DNA of 64,000 nt from Streptomyces parvus (GTDB lineage: Bacteria > Actinomycetota > Actinomycetes > Streptomycetales > Streptomycetaceae), in the NCBI RefSeq assembly GCF_014648875.1, contig NZ_BMRY01000008.1:124001-188000 (forward strand), read 5' to 3'. Of this stretch, positions 16,808-24,936 are shown piece by piece (position 1 is the first letter of the stretch; each line of letters opens with the position of its first letter). The notes under the pieces are model-generated. The model did not search any database. It had not been told where the DNA came from and worked only from the letters and a program-made list of their open reading frames with translations. A program made the position numbers and the translations under genes.

Positions 16808-17835
16808 GCCAGGCACCTCGGTTGGGTGATCGCGATGCCGGTGGGCGGCTTGCTGCCGTCGTCGTGGGTGACGCCGCTGACCTTGGCCTCGCAGAGGTAG
16901 AGGTTGAGCCACGATCCGTAGGACGTCAGCCGGCTGATGGCCGCCATCTTGGCCGGGGTCTTCTGGAGGAAGTTCTCGATCTGCGGGGTGCCCTTCTCCA
17001 ACTGGCCGCTGAGACGTCCGAGTTGGCGGATGTCGTCCTTGAGGGGCTTCCGGCCGTCCTGGAAGAGGTCGGCGGTGACGGTGGTGAGCGCGCCCATCGC
17101 GGTGATGGCCTCGCCGAGCGGTTTGCGGTCGCCGGAGAATCCGGTGACGAGTTTCTGGAGGGTGACGACGAGGTCGTCGAAGCCCTCCTCCCGGTCGTTG
17201 ACCGTCTTGAGGACGGTGTTGAGGTTCGTGATCACCTCACCGATCACCTTGTCCTTCGCCGCGACGGTCGTGGTGAGCGATCCGACGTGCCGCAGGATGC
17301 TGTCGACGGTGCCGCCCTCGCCCTGGAGGACCTGGACGATGGAGCCGGCGAGCTGGTTGACGTCGGGCGGCGACAGCCCTTCGAAGAGCGGCTGGAAGCC
17401 GTTGAAGAGCTGGGTGAGGTCGAGGGCCGGGGTGGTGCGGGAGAGCGGGATGGTGTCGCCGGGCGCGAAGGTCCGGCCGACGGGCCCGGCGCCCTGGTCG
17501 AGGTCGACGTACCGCTGGCCAACCATGTTGAGGTATTTGATGGACGCGGTCACCGAGGCGGGGAGGTCGCGGCCCTTGCGTACGGCGAAGGCGACTTCGG
17601 CGACGCGCCGGTCGGCGACCCGCACGGATTCGACCTGGCCGACCTTCACCCCGGCGATCCGGACGCTGTCGCCGGGGATGAGGCCGGTGGCGTCGGTGAA
17701 CCGTGCCTTGTACGTGGTGGTGTCGCCGACGCCCGTGTTGGCGATGGAGAGCCCGAGGACGGTGGTGGCCAGCACGGTCACGACGATGAAGACGAGGGAC
17801 TTGGCGATCGGTCCCGCGAGCGAGCGGCGTTTCAC
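16804..17835 (-). CDS. mceB: Mce-family protein MceB
   Basis: The start is GTG 17835, overlapping the mceA stop by 4 nt; 343 aa. A membrane helix at about 11-31 is followed by an MCE domain with LIPGDSVRIAGVKVGQVESV and LNMVGQRYVDLDQG. A helical domain contains TPALDLTQLFNGFQPLFEGL and FDDLVVTLQKLV. The C-terminal pair of cysteines is in LYLCEAKVS and PRCLA. It is a probable channel subunit. Confidence 0.9.
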   Translation of the reverse strand: MKRRSLAGPIAKSLVFIVVTVLATTVLGLSIANTGVGDTTTYKARFTDATGLIPGDSVRIAGVKVGQVESVRVADRRVAEVAFAVRKGRDLPASVTASIKYLNMVGQRYVDLDQGAGPVGRTFAPGDTIPLSRTTPALDLTQLFNGFQPLFEGLSPPDVNQLAGSIVQVLQGEGGTVDSILRHVGSLTTTVAAKDKVIGEVITNLNTVLKTVNDREEGFDDLVVTLQKLVTGFSGDRKPLGEAITAMGALTTVTADLFQDGRKPLKDDIRQLGRLSGQLEKGTPQIENFLQKTPAKMAAISRLTSYGSWLNLYLCEAKVSGVTHDDGSKPPTGIAITQPRCLA

Positions 17836-19130
17836 TTGAGTTTCACCTCCGCACCTCGGAAGGCCGGGCCGATGAGCACGCTGCTCCAGTCGGGCAGGTC
17901 CCCCGGCGGGACCTTCAGCGAGGGGGCGACCAGTTCGTTCACGAGCTGGGACTCCTGGGGCGAGTTGGGCAGTCCGAGCGCGGTGTCGCTGCCGTCGCCG
18001 TCGTCGTCCCGGGCGGGCGGGGGTGCGGTGACGTCGGTGGCCCGGCGGGTGTCGGCGGTCGGGGCGTGCTTGCCGACGTACGGCACCGAGTAGCACGTCG
18101 GGCCACCGGTGGCGTTGTAGACGGGGGCGTCCCGGCCGGGGACGTATTTCCCCTTCGAGGGAACGGACTTGACCGACACGTGCAGCCCCGGCTCGTCGGT
18201 TCCCTTGCCGAGCGCCTTGTCCATGGCGGGCACGAAGCCGGCCAGGGTGCGCAGGGTGCAGGGGAACGACTCGGCGTATTCCGCGAGGAGTTCGAGGGAC
18301 GGCCTGCTCGCGGCGGAGAGCCGGATGAGGTTGTCCTTGTTCTTCCGCAGGAAGGAGGTGACGTCCTGGGCGGCGGCCGTGGTGGTGCCGTGCAGGGCGG
18401 CGAGCCGCGCCTCCTCGTCGGCGAGGGTGGAGCTGGTGACGGTGGCGTCCCTCAGCGCGTCGAGGACGTCCGGCGCGGCGTCCGCGTACAGCGTGCTCAC
18501 CTTGACGAGTTCCTTGATGTCGGCGTTGAGGGTGGGGAGTTGCGGGTTGAACTTCTCCAGGTGGTGGTCCAGCGTGGTCAGCGTCTCGCCGAGGCGTTCA
18601 CCGCGCCCCTCCAGCGCCTGGGAGACGGCGTTGAGGGTGGCGGAGAGCTTCTCGGGCTTCACGGCGGTCAGCAGCGGCAGGACGTTGTCGAGGACCTGTT
18701 CCAGTTCGATGGCGTTGCTGGAGCGGTCCTGCGGGATGACGGCCCCGGCCCGCAGCGTGGTGGCCGCGGGGATGCGGGGCGGGACGAGTGCGACGAACCG
18801 GGCGCCGAAGAGGGTGGTCGGCAGCATCTGGGCGGTGACGTCGGCCGGGACCCGGCCGAGCTTGTCGCGGTCGATGGCCAGGGTGAGGCGGGCGCCGTCG
18901 CCGTCGGTGGCGATGGAGCGGACCTGTCCGATGACGACGCCCCGGAGCTTCACATCGGCGTTGGTGTGCATCTCGTTGCCGACGGATCCGGTGCGGACGG
19001 TGACGGTGGCGTCGTCGGTGAAGTCCTTCTCGTACACGGAGACCGAGACCCACACCAGGACGGCGGGCACCAGCAGGAAGGCGACTCCGGCCAGGCGGCG
19101 GCGGATGGTGCGGGTGCTGGATGTGCGCAT
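17832..19130 (-). CDS. mceA: Mce-family protein MceA
   Basis: The 432-aa protein is the first Mce protein after the permeases. It has a membrane anchor (about 12-31), an MCE domain with MHTNADVKLRGVVIGQVRSI and TLFGARFVALVPP, and the helical region LDHHLEKFNPQLPTLNADIKELV. Cysteines occur in FPCTLR and PTCYSVPY. A roughly 70-residue charged and proline-containing tail follows. Its start touches the end of yrbEB, so translation is coupled. Confidence 0.92.
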   Translation of the reverse strand: MRTSSTRTIRRRLAGVAFLLVPAVLVWVSVSVYEKDFTDDATVTVRTGSVGNEMHTNADVKLRGVVIGQVRSIATDGDGARLTLAIDRDKLGRVPADVTAQMLPTTLFGARFVALVPPRIPAATTLRAGAVIPQDRSSNAIELEQVLDNVLPLLTAVKPEKLSATLNAVSQALEGRGERLGETLTTLDHHLEKFNPQLPTLNADIKELVKVSTLYADAAPDVLDALRDATVTSSTLADEEARLAALHGTTTAAAQDVTSFLRKNKDNLIRLSAASRPSLELLAEYAESFPCTLRTLAGFVPAMDKALGKGTDEPGLHVSVKSVPSKGKYVPGRDAPVYNATGGPTCYSVPYVGKHAPTADTRRATDVTAPPPARDDDGDGSDTALGLPNSPQESQLVNELVAPSLKVPPGDLPDWSSVLIGPAFRGAEVKLK

Positions 19131-19933
19131 CAGCCGGCCACCTTCACCGTCGTCGTGGCGCCCCAGATGGCGAGCGAGAGGAAGAAGTCGGTGACGCTGA
19201 TGAGCACGATGGCGTTGCGCACCGAGCGGCCGACCGCGACCCCCACGCCGGCCGGGCCGCCGGTGGCGTGGAAGCCGTAGTAGCAGTGGGCGAGGATCAC
19301 CAGCACGCTGAAGATCAGCACCTTGAGCACCGACAGCAGGACGTCCTGCGGGGAGAGGAAGAGATTGAAGTAGTGGTCGTAGGTGCCCGCCGACTGGCCG
19401 TTGAAGAAGATGGTGATCCAGCGGGAGGCGACGTACGAGGAGAGCAGCCCGATCGCGTACAGCGGGATGATCGCGACGACTCCGGCGATGATCCGGGTGG
19501 TGACGAGGTAGGGCATGGACCGGACACCCATCGCCTCCAGGGCGTCGACCTCCTCGTTGATCCGCATCGCGCCGAGCTGGGCGGTGAAGCCCGCGCCCAC
19601 GGTGGCGGAGAGGGCGAGCCCGGCGACCAGGGGGGCGATCTCCCGGGTGTTGAAGTAGGCGGAGACGAACCCGGTGAAGGCCGAGGTGCCGATCTGGTTG
19701 AGGGCGGCGTACCCCTGGAGTCCGACGACCGTGCCGGTGAACAGGGTCATCGCGATCATCACGCCGATGGTGCCGCCGATGACGCCGAGTCCGCCGCTGC
19801 CGAAGGCGACCTCGGCCAGCAGCCGCTGCACCTCGCGCAGATAGCGGCGCAGGGTACGCGGGATCCAGACAAGTGCCCGTACGTAGAAGGTGAGTTGGTC
19901 GCCCGACCGGTCGAGCCAGTTCAGCATGGCCAT
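19130..19933 (-). CDS. yrbEB: Mce permease YrbEB (MlaE family)
   Basis: The 267-aa integral membrane protein belongs to the MlaE/YrbE permease family: FGSGGLGVIGGTIGVMIAM, AGLALSATVGAGFTAQLGAM, the EEVDALEAMGV loop that contacts the ATPase, and a C-terminal segment with GVGVAVGRSVRNAIV. It has about five membrane helices. The start could be 19933 or ATG 19927. It is 3 nt downstream of yrbEA. It forms the membrane core of the Mce importer together with YrbEA. Confidence 0.93.
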   Translation of the reverse strand: MAMLNWLDRSGDQLTFYVRALVWIPRTLRRYLREVQRLLAEVAFGSGGLGVIGGTIGVMIAMTLFTGTVVGLQGYAALNQIGTSAFTGFVSAYFNTREIAPLVAGLALSATVGAGFTAQLGAMRINEEVDALEAMGVRSMPYLVTTRIIAGVVAIIPLYAIGLLSSYVASRWITIFFNGQSAGTYDHYFNLFLSPQDVLLSVLKVLIFSVLVILAHCYYGFHATGGPAGVGVAVGRSVRNAIVLISVTDFFLSLAIWGATTTVKVAG

Positions 19934-19936
19934 CGG

Positions 19937-20806
19937 TCAGCTCCCCTTCGCGGGGACGATCTGGAGGTAGATCGCCGTGAGGACCATGTTCACGAAGAAC
20001 AGCAGCATGAAGGTGATGACGACGGACTGGTTGACCGCGTCGCCGACGCCCTTGGGGCCGCCGCGCGGGTTGAGGCCCCGGTAGGCGGCGACGATGCCCG
20101 CGATGAAGCCGAAGATCAGGGCCTTGAACTCGCTGATGTAGAGGTCGGGCAGCTGGGCCAGGGCGGAGAAGCTCGCGAGGTAGGCGCCCGGGGTGCCGTC
20201 CTGCATGATCACGTTGAAGAAGTAGCCGCCGAGCGTGCCGACCACCGAGATCAGCCCGTTGAGCAGGACGGCGACGAGCATGGTGGCCAGCACCCGGGGG
20301 ACGACGAGGCGCTGGATGGGCGAGACGCCCATGACCTCCATCGCGTCGAGTTCCTCACGGATCTTGCGGGAGCCGAGGTCGGCGCAGATCGCGGAGCCGG
20401 CGGCGCCGGAGATCAGCAGCGCCACGATGAGCGGGCTCGCCTGCTGGATCACCGCGAGGACGCTGGCGCCGCCGGTGAAGGACTGGGCGCCGAGCTGTTG
20501 GGTGAGGGAGCCGACCTGGAGGGCGATGACCGCGCCGAACGGGATGGAGACGAGGGCGGCGGGCAGAATGGTGACGCTCGCGACGAACCAGAACTGCTCG
20601 ATGAACTCCCGCACCTGGAACGGTCTGCGGAAGATGGCCCGGGCCACGGCGACGGCGAGCGCGAACAGCTTCCCGGTCTCGCGGAGGGGGGCGAGCAGCC
20701 GGGTGGGCCTGCGCTGGGCGGGGGCCCTCCCGGGGGCCTTCCCGGAGGTGGCCGGCGGGGGTTTCTCGGGCGGCTCGGGCGGCCGCACCGGCATCGGGGC
20801 GGTCAC
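19937..20806 (-). CDS. yrbEA: Mce permease YrbEA (MlaE family)
   Basis: The 289-aa protein has a Pro-rich cytoplasmic N-terminus (about 45 residues) and then the MlaE fold: FWFVASVTILPAALVSIPFG, LLISGAAGSAICADLGSRKI, the REELDAMEVMGVSP ATPase-contact loop, and RGGPKGVGDAVNQSVVITF. It starts inside the ATPase stop (4-nt overlap). It pairs with YrbEB as the permease dimer. The long proline-rich N-terminus is an addition to the core fold. Confidence 0.93.
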   Translation of the reverse strand: MTAPMPVRPPEPPEKPPPATSGKAPGRAPAQRRPTRLLAPLRETGKLFALAVAVARAIFRRPFQVREFIEQFWFVASVTILPAALVSIPFGAVIALQVGSLTQQLGAQSFTGGASVLAVIQQASPLIVALLISGAAGSAICADLGSRKIREELDAMEVMGVSPIQRLVVPRVLATMLVAVLLNGLISVVGTLGGYFFNVIMQDGTPGAYLASFSALAQLPDLYISEFKALIFGFIAGIVAAYRGLNPRGGPKGVGDAVNQSVVITFMLLFFVNMVLTAIYLQIVPAKGS

Positions 20807-21789
20807 GCGCGCGCACCTCCCGCCGCCGGGGCGTAGCTGTCGAGGATCGCCGTACGGGCGGCCTCCGGCAGCTGGCCCAGCATCGACATGACCCGCTCGC
20901 GCCGGCGCAGCGCTCCCTGGCGTACGGGCATTCCGGGCGAGGGCTCCAGCTGGGGGACGACGGTGCGGGGCCCGGTGGGCAGCGGTGCGGTGTCGGCCTG
21001 CTGTTCGGCGGCGAGGGTGGCGGCGTCCTTCTCCTCGGACATCCCGATGGGCCCTTCGCGGCGTCCGGCGAGGAACTGGGAGACGACCGGGGTGTCGCTG
21101 GTGAGCAGCACCTCGCGGGGGCCGAAGGTGACGAGGTTGCGGCAGAACAGCATGCCCATGTTGTCGGGGACGGTCGCCGCGATGTCGAGGTTGTGGGTGA
21201 CGATGAGCATCGTCGCGTCGATCTGCGCGTTGAGGTCGATGAGGAGCTGCGAGAGGTAGGCGGTGCGGACCGGGTCGAGGCCGGAGTCCGGCTCGTCGCA
21301 GAGGATGATCTGGGGGTCCAGGACGAGGGCGCGGGCGAGGCCGGCCCGCTTGCGCATACCGCCGGATATCTCGCCCGGCAGCTTTCCCTCGGCGCCGAGG
21401 AGTCCGACGATGTCGATGCGTTCCATCACGATGCGACGGATCTCGGATTCCTTCTTGCGGGTGTGCTCGCGCAGCGGGAAGGCGATGTTGTCGAAGAGCG
21501 ACATCGAGCCGAAGAGGGCCCCGTCCTGGAACATGAGGCCGAAGAGTTTCCGGGTCTCCATGATGTCGCGTTCCGGGCTGTTCACCATGTCGACGCCGTT
21601 GATGAGGACGCGTCCCTGTTCGGGCTTCAGAAGCCCGATGATGGATTTCAGGAAGACGGTCTTTCCGGTTCCGGAAGGACCGAGCATGACGCTCACTTCA
21701 CCGGCGGGCAGGGTGAGGCTGACGTCCTGCCAGATGTTCTGCTTGCCGAAGGATTTCGTCAGGCCTTCGACGACTACTTCGATTCCCAT
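20803..21789 (-). CDS. mkl: Mce importer ATPase (Mkl/MlaF/MceG type)
   Basis: The 328-aa ATPase has Walker A GPSGTGKT at 37-44, signature ISGGMRKRAGLARAL from 141, Walker B IILCDEP at 161-167 and a switch histidine in VTHNLD. The SGGM form of the signature is typical of Mla/Mce ATPases. About 70 residues follow the nucleotide-binding domain, as in mycobacterial Mkl, and may help bind the permeases. It is the first gene of the operon and energises all downstream Mce proteins. A candidate promoter and a dyad cluster lie upstream. Confidence 0.93.
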   Translation of the reverse strand: MGIEVVVEGLTKSFGKQNIWQDVSLTLPAGEVSVMLGPSGTGKTVFLKSIIGLLKPEQGRVLINGVDMVNSPERDIMETRKLFGLMFQDGALFGSMSLFDNIAFPLREHTRKKESEIRRIVMERIDIVGLLGAEGKLPGEISGGMRKRAGLARALVLDPQIILCDEPDSGLDPVRTAYLSQLLIDLNAQIDATMLIVTHNLDIAATVPDNMGMLFCRNLVTFGPREVLLTSDTPVVSQFLAGRREGPIGMSEEKDAATLAAEQQADTAPLPTGPRTVVPQLEPSPGMPVRQGALRRRERVMSMLGQLPEAARTAILDSYAPAAGGARA

Positions 21790-21885
21790 CGGCCCTCCCT
21801 CGAAGTGGCGGTGAACGTTTTCATCGGTTGACGCTCCGGCTCTGAGAAAGGCGATGGCGGCTCGTCACGCATGCACCGGGGGCGC

Positions 21886-21915
21886 ACGTTATGTCCGCCG
21901 AAACCGCCGGGGCAA
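21886..21915 (-). promoter_or_regulatory. Candidate promoter of the mce operon
   Basis: On the minus strand TTGCCC (21915-21910) and TAACGT (21891-21886) are separated by 18 nt, a fair match to the housekeeping promoter pattern. It would give a leader of about 90 nt before the ATPase gene. It was judged by eye only. Confidence 0.35.
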
Positions 21916-21962
21916 GCCGTTGAACAGCGGATTTCGACGAATCAGGGGTGGTGATCGGCGTA

Positions 21963-22000
21963 CTTGTCATTCGGTGACAAGGCCGGTCTCCGGCCTTGTC
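21963..22000. promoter_or_regulatory. Overlapping CTTGTC/GACAAG dyads upstream of the mce promoter
   Basis: CTTGTCA (21963-21969) pairs with TGACAAG (21975-21981). The same GACAAG, extended to GACAAGGCCGG (21976-21986), pairs instead with CCGGCCTTGTC (21990-22000). Three half-sites are thus arranged around one shared arm. The cluster sits about 50 bp upstream of the candidate -35 box and could be a regulator site or, if transcribed, a switching hairpin. Confidence 0.5.
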
Positions 22001-22209
22001 GAAATCTGCGCATGCGGCCGGGCCTTCCCGGTCGGCACGTCTGGGACGCTACGGGCCGGTAACCTGACTTCGCAATACTGGGTACAGATTTTCCTCGGCA
22101 AGAATTCATGCGGAGCGAAGGATTGTTACCGGGTGAGCAATCCGCTCGTCAAACCTGTCGGTTGATGAGGAAACGCCTGGCCGGCGGACCGGCCCGGCGG
22201 GCGTGAAAA

Positions 22210-22243
22210 GAGCCCTTCCGGTCCCGTGGAACCGGAAGGGCTC
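22210..22243 (-). terminator. Intrinsic terminator of the 503-aa secreted protein gene
   Basis: A 13-bp perfect stem (22210-22222 with 22231-22243) and an 8-nt loop are followed on the minus strand by TTTTC. It begins 14 nt after the stop codon. Confidence 0.85.
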
Positions 22244-22257
22244 GGAGGCTTTTCAGG

Positions 22258-23769
22258 TCATCGCTCGGGGTCGGGCACCCTCGGCGGGCAGTCGGGGCCC
22301 TCCGGGTTCGTGGCCACGCACAGGGGCGCCTGGGTCATCTTGGTGTAGTTGTCGGCCTTCTTCCCCGGACTGGAGATGGCCGAGGTGAAGATCGGGTCGA
22401 GGTCCTCGGTCGCACCGCACCCCTCGAACGGCGGGATGTGGGCGTAGCCGGTCAGCGTGCCGCCGTACGCCACGAGGTAGCCGGCCGGCGGATAGCTCTG
22501 GCCGTACCCCTTCAGCACCTGCTCGAAGGGGCGCTCGGTGCGGCAGTCGGGGCCCACGTCCAGGGGCACACCGTTCACCTCGACGTCCGAGAGCCGCATG
22601 ACGAGCTGCGCCGTGACCGTGGTCTCCTCCGGGTAGGTCGGCGTGTTGGTCACCGTGTGGGTGTGGATCGCGGCCGGTGGGCCCACCTGCTCCAGGGTCA
22701 TGGTGGCGGTGGTCGGCATAAACCCGTAGCTGAGGAACGTGGCCTTCGTCGGCGGGAGTTGACGCTTCCCCTCGTAGTCGAAGTTCACCTCGGAGCTGAC
22801 GTCGACGGTGGAGGCGCAGGAGTCGTTGATGTAGCGCTTGTTGAGCACCACCTTCATGAACGCGGGCCCCAGCGCCGCCGCGCCGTCCAGCTTGGCGGCG
22901 TTGGCGTAGCCGGCGGCGTAGGTCTCGGCGGTGGTCATCACCCACTCGGGCGGGATCTCGATCGGGCAGCTGCCCGGGTCGTCCTCCAGGGCTTCGCGCC
23001 GCTTCTCGGTGAGGGCGTCGATCTTCTCGCGTGCGGTGGGCGGCAGCCCCTCGGCCGGGCGGGTGGGGGTCGGATCCGGTGCGGGATCGCTCTCGCCGGG
23101 CCGGGGTGCGGGGGCGGTGGGGTCCTGGTCGCCGCGGATCGCGATGGCGGCCAGTTCCGGCTCCTGGCCGGGGGCCGGGGTGCAGGCGACGTCGAGTCCC
23201 GGGGGCGTGGTGGGCTCGCCGGACTCCGTGAGCGAGGTCAGCGCGAGGGCGAGCGCGCCGGGGGCGAGCGTCGCGCGCCCGGGGCTGCCGAAGGCGACCG
23301 TCGGCACGTCCCCGGTCGCGGTGAGGGTGAGCGCGCCCGGGTCCTGGCTGTCGCCCTCGCCCGGTGTGGGGAGGTCCGCCGGTGGGGCGGTCAGGTCCTG
23401 CCAGGAGGCGTCGGCGGATGTGTCGCCGACGGTGTTGCGGACGGTGAGCCGTGCGACGGCCGACAGGGTGGCGGCGTCCAGGCCGGCGAACCGGGCGAGC
23501 GCCGTCGGCGGCAGGGTCACCTCGACCGCCACCTCGGCGGGGCGGATCTCCTCGCCCGTACGGGCGGAGGTGGGGAGGACCGCCGAGACGACGACGTCGA
23601 CCTCCTCGGGCCCGGAGGGGAAGGGGCAGGTGTAGCGGAGGGATACCTCCGACTTCTGTTCCGCGGCGGCCGATTCGGCGCTGGGAACGAGTGCGGTGGC
23701 GACGACGAGCGCCCCGCCCACGGCCCAGTGGATCGGTCGTCTCGCTGCGGCGCGTGCATCGACGGTCAT
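22258..23769 (-). CDS. Large secreted protein, DUF6801-like
   Basis: The start ATG 23769 gives 503 aa; an upstream extension is Pro/Arg-rich and unlikely. A signal peptide (residues 1-36, ending SAAA) is followed by a domain starting SLRYTCPFPSGPEEVDVVVS with LPPTALARFAGLDAATLSAVARL, which I believe is the DUF6801 type. A Pro-rich linker (about 230-270) leads to a second domain with six or more cysteines (GSCPIEIP, NDSCAST, GPDCRTE, FEGCGATE, APLCVAT, GPDCPP), probably disulphide-bonded. The function is unknown. Its place beside the mce operon suggests a lipid-related extracellular role. Confidence 0.7.
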   Translation of the reverse strand: MTVDARAAARRPIHWAVGGALVVATALVPSAESAAAEQKSEVSLRYTCPFPSGPEEVDVVVSAVLPTSARTGEEIRPAEVAVEVTLPPTALARFAGLDAATLSAVARLTVRNTVGDTSADASWQDLTAPPADLPTPGEGDSQDPGALTLTATGDVPTVAFGSPGRATLAPGALALALTSLTESGEPTTPPGLDVACTPAPGQEPELAAIAIRGDQDPTAPAPRPGESDPAPDPTPTRPAEGLPPTAREKIDALTEKRREALEDDPGSCPIEIPPEWVMTTAETYAAGYANAAKLDGAAALGPAFMKVVLNKRYINDSCASTVDVSSEVNFDYEGKRQLPPTKATFLSYGFMPTTATMTLEQVGPPAAIHTHTVTNTPTYPEETTVTAQLVMRLSDVEVNGVPLDVGPDCRTERPFEQVLKGYGQSYPPAGYLVAYGGTLTGYAHIPPFEGCGATEDLDPIFTSAISSPGKKADNYTKMTQAPLCVATNPEGPDCPPRVPDPER

Positions 23770-24122
23770 ACGGGTGTGTCCTTCCGGCGCGCGTGGGCCC
23801 AGGGTGGGCGGCTGCGGAGCGGGTCCCGGTGGGTGCGGCGGCGGCTCTGCGGGCGGCGGCCCGGGCGGGCCGCGGGCGGCTTCGGGGCGGAGTTCGGACG
23901 TCGGACGGCCCCTACCGACGGGTACGGTACGCACGCCGACGACCCTCTGGGAAGGGCCGGGTACGCGGTCGGATCACCGGCGGGCGGACTTTGGCAGCGG
24001 GTGACAATCCGCCGCCGCGCGCCTTGTCGGCGGGTGCGCGAAATCGTGCCCGGCCGTCGGGTGCGCACGGCCGGGCACGACGTTCGGACTCGGTAGGTCA
24101 GCGGTACGTCATCGGCGCGGGA
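23770..24122. other. Intergenic region between two secreted-protein genes
   Basis: It holds the terminator of the 220-aa gene (24045-24079) and presumably the promoter of the 503-aa gene. Part of it is very C/G-rich (23800-23900). I see no convincing gene. Confidence 0.5.
24045..24079 (-). terminator. Terminator of the 220-aa secreted protein gene
   Basis: A 13-bp perfect stem (24045-24057 with 24067-24079) and a 9-nt loop lie 43 nt after the stop in the minus direction, and are followed by ATTTCG. Confidence 0.75.
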
Positions 24123-24785
24123 TCAGCCGCTGATGACCGGGGACTTGTTGGTCGCGGTGCTGATGATGGTGTACAGCCCCTGGAAGCTGGCGGTGGTGCC
24201 GACGATGCCGCAGCCGCCGCCGACCTTGTTGGCGATGGACAGGGTGAGCCCGCCGCCCGCGGTGTTCAGGGTGCCGTTGCTGCCGCCCGCGGTCGGGTTG
24301 TTGTACTTGGCCGCGACCTTGCCGGTCACGTCGAAGGTGCAGGGGCCGAGGATGCTGCTCCCGGACACCTTCGCCTTGATCGCTCTGATCTCACCGGTCA
24401 CCTGGCCCGTGGAGTTGGTCCCGGCGCCCGCCGTGTAGTCCAGGCCCCAGATCTCCCACGGCGGCGTGGTGGTCACCGTCCAGGTGGAGCTGAACGGGCC
24501 GGTGCACGGCGAGTTGAACGAGATCGCCGAGATGGACGCGAGCTTGGCCGGGCTGCCGGCGACCGGGGAGGTCGGCGCGTTGCCCGAGGCGGCGGAGGTC
24601 GCGCACTGGATCTTGTTGCCGTTGTTGTCGGTCAGGACGGTCACTCCGGCGCTGCCGTTGAAGTTGCCGGTCGGGGTGATCGTCCAACTGGTCGGCGCGG
24701 CGACGGCCGACGGGGCGGCCAGTACGACGGATGCCGCGGCGGCACCGATCGCGGTGAGGACACCGCTTCGCTTGAACGTGAACAT
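24123..24785 (-). CDS. Small secreted protein, unknown function
   Basis: The 220-aa protein has a clear signal peptide (residues 1-29, cleavage near AVAA-PTSW). The mature part is rich in Gly, Ser, Thr and Asn with beta-strand-like repeats and four cysteines (IQCAT, SPCTG, GPCTF, GGCGI) that could form two disulphides. I recognise no catalytic motif. The RBS GGGAG precedes ATG 24785. It lies 151 nt after the 311-aa secreted gene in the same direction. It may be a surface or lipid-binding protein of the mce neighbourhood, but this is only positional. Confidence 0.75.
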   Translation of the reverse strand: MFTFKRSGVLTAIGAAAASVVLAAPSAVAAPTSWTITPTGNFNGSAGVTVLTDNNGNKIQCATSAASGNAPTSPVAGSPAKLASISAISFNSPCTGPFSSTWTVTTTPPWEIWGLDYTAGAGTNSTGQVTGEIRAIKAKVSGSSILGPCTFDVTGKVAAKYNNPTAGGSNGTLNTAGGGLTLSIANKVGGGCGIVGTTASFQGLYTIISTATNKSPVISG

Positions 24786-24936
24786 GGGGGTACTCCCTTT
24801 TCTCGTCCCGTTGGGGATTCGGCTGAACGTGACTGGAGAGTGGTTCGTGCGCTGTGTTCGCCGGGCCGGACGGTGCGGCGTTCGGCGGGTCCAAGGACAG
24901 GTGCCGCATCACCTCCTACGGGTGGAGGGGGACGGC

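Larger units (their letters stand above)
21790..22209. other. Leader and upstream region of the mce operon, no gene seen
   Basis: This gap lies between the mce ATPase start and the terminator of the next minus-strand gene. It contains a promoter candidate at 21886-21915 and overlapping dyads at 21963-22000. A second weaker pair on the minus strand, TTGACG (22152-22147) and TAACAA (22128-22123), has an 18-nt spacer. A plus-strand frame at 21854-22165 has no recognisable protein features and crosses these elements, so I do not call it a gene. Confidence 0.6.

Noticed and set aside
21854..22165. Plus-strand frame of 103 codons upstream of mce
   Set aside because: It crosses the promoter and dyads, has no domain or signal, and its ribosome site is poor.
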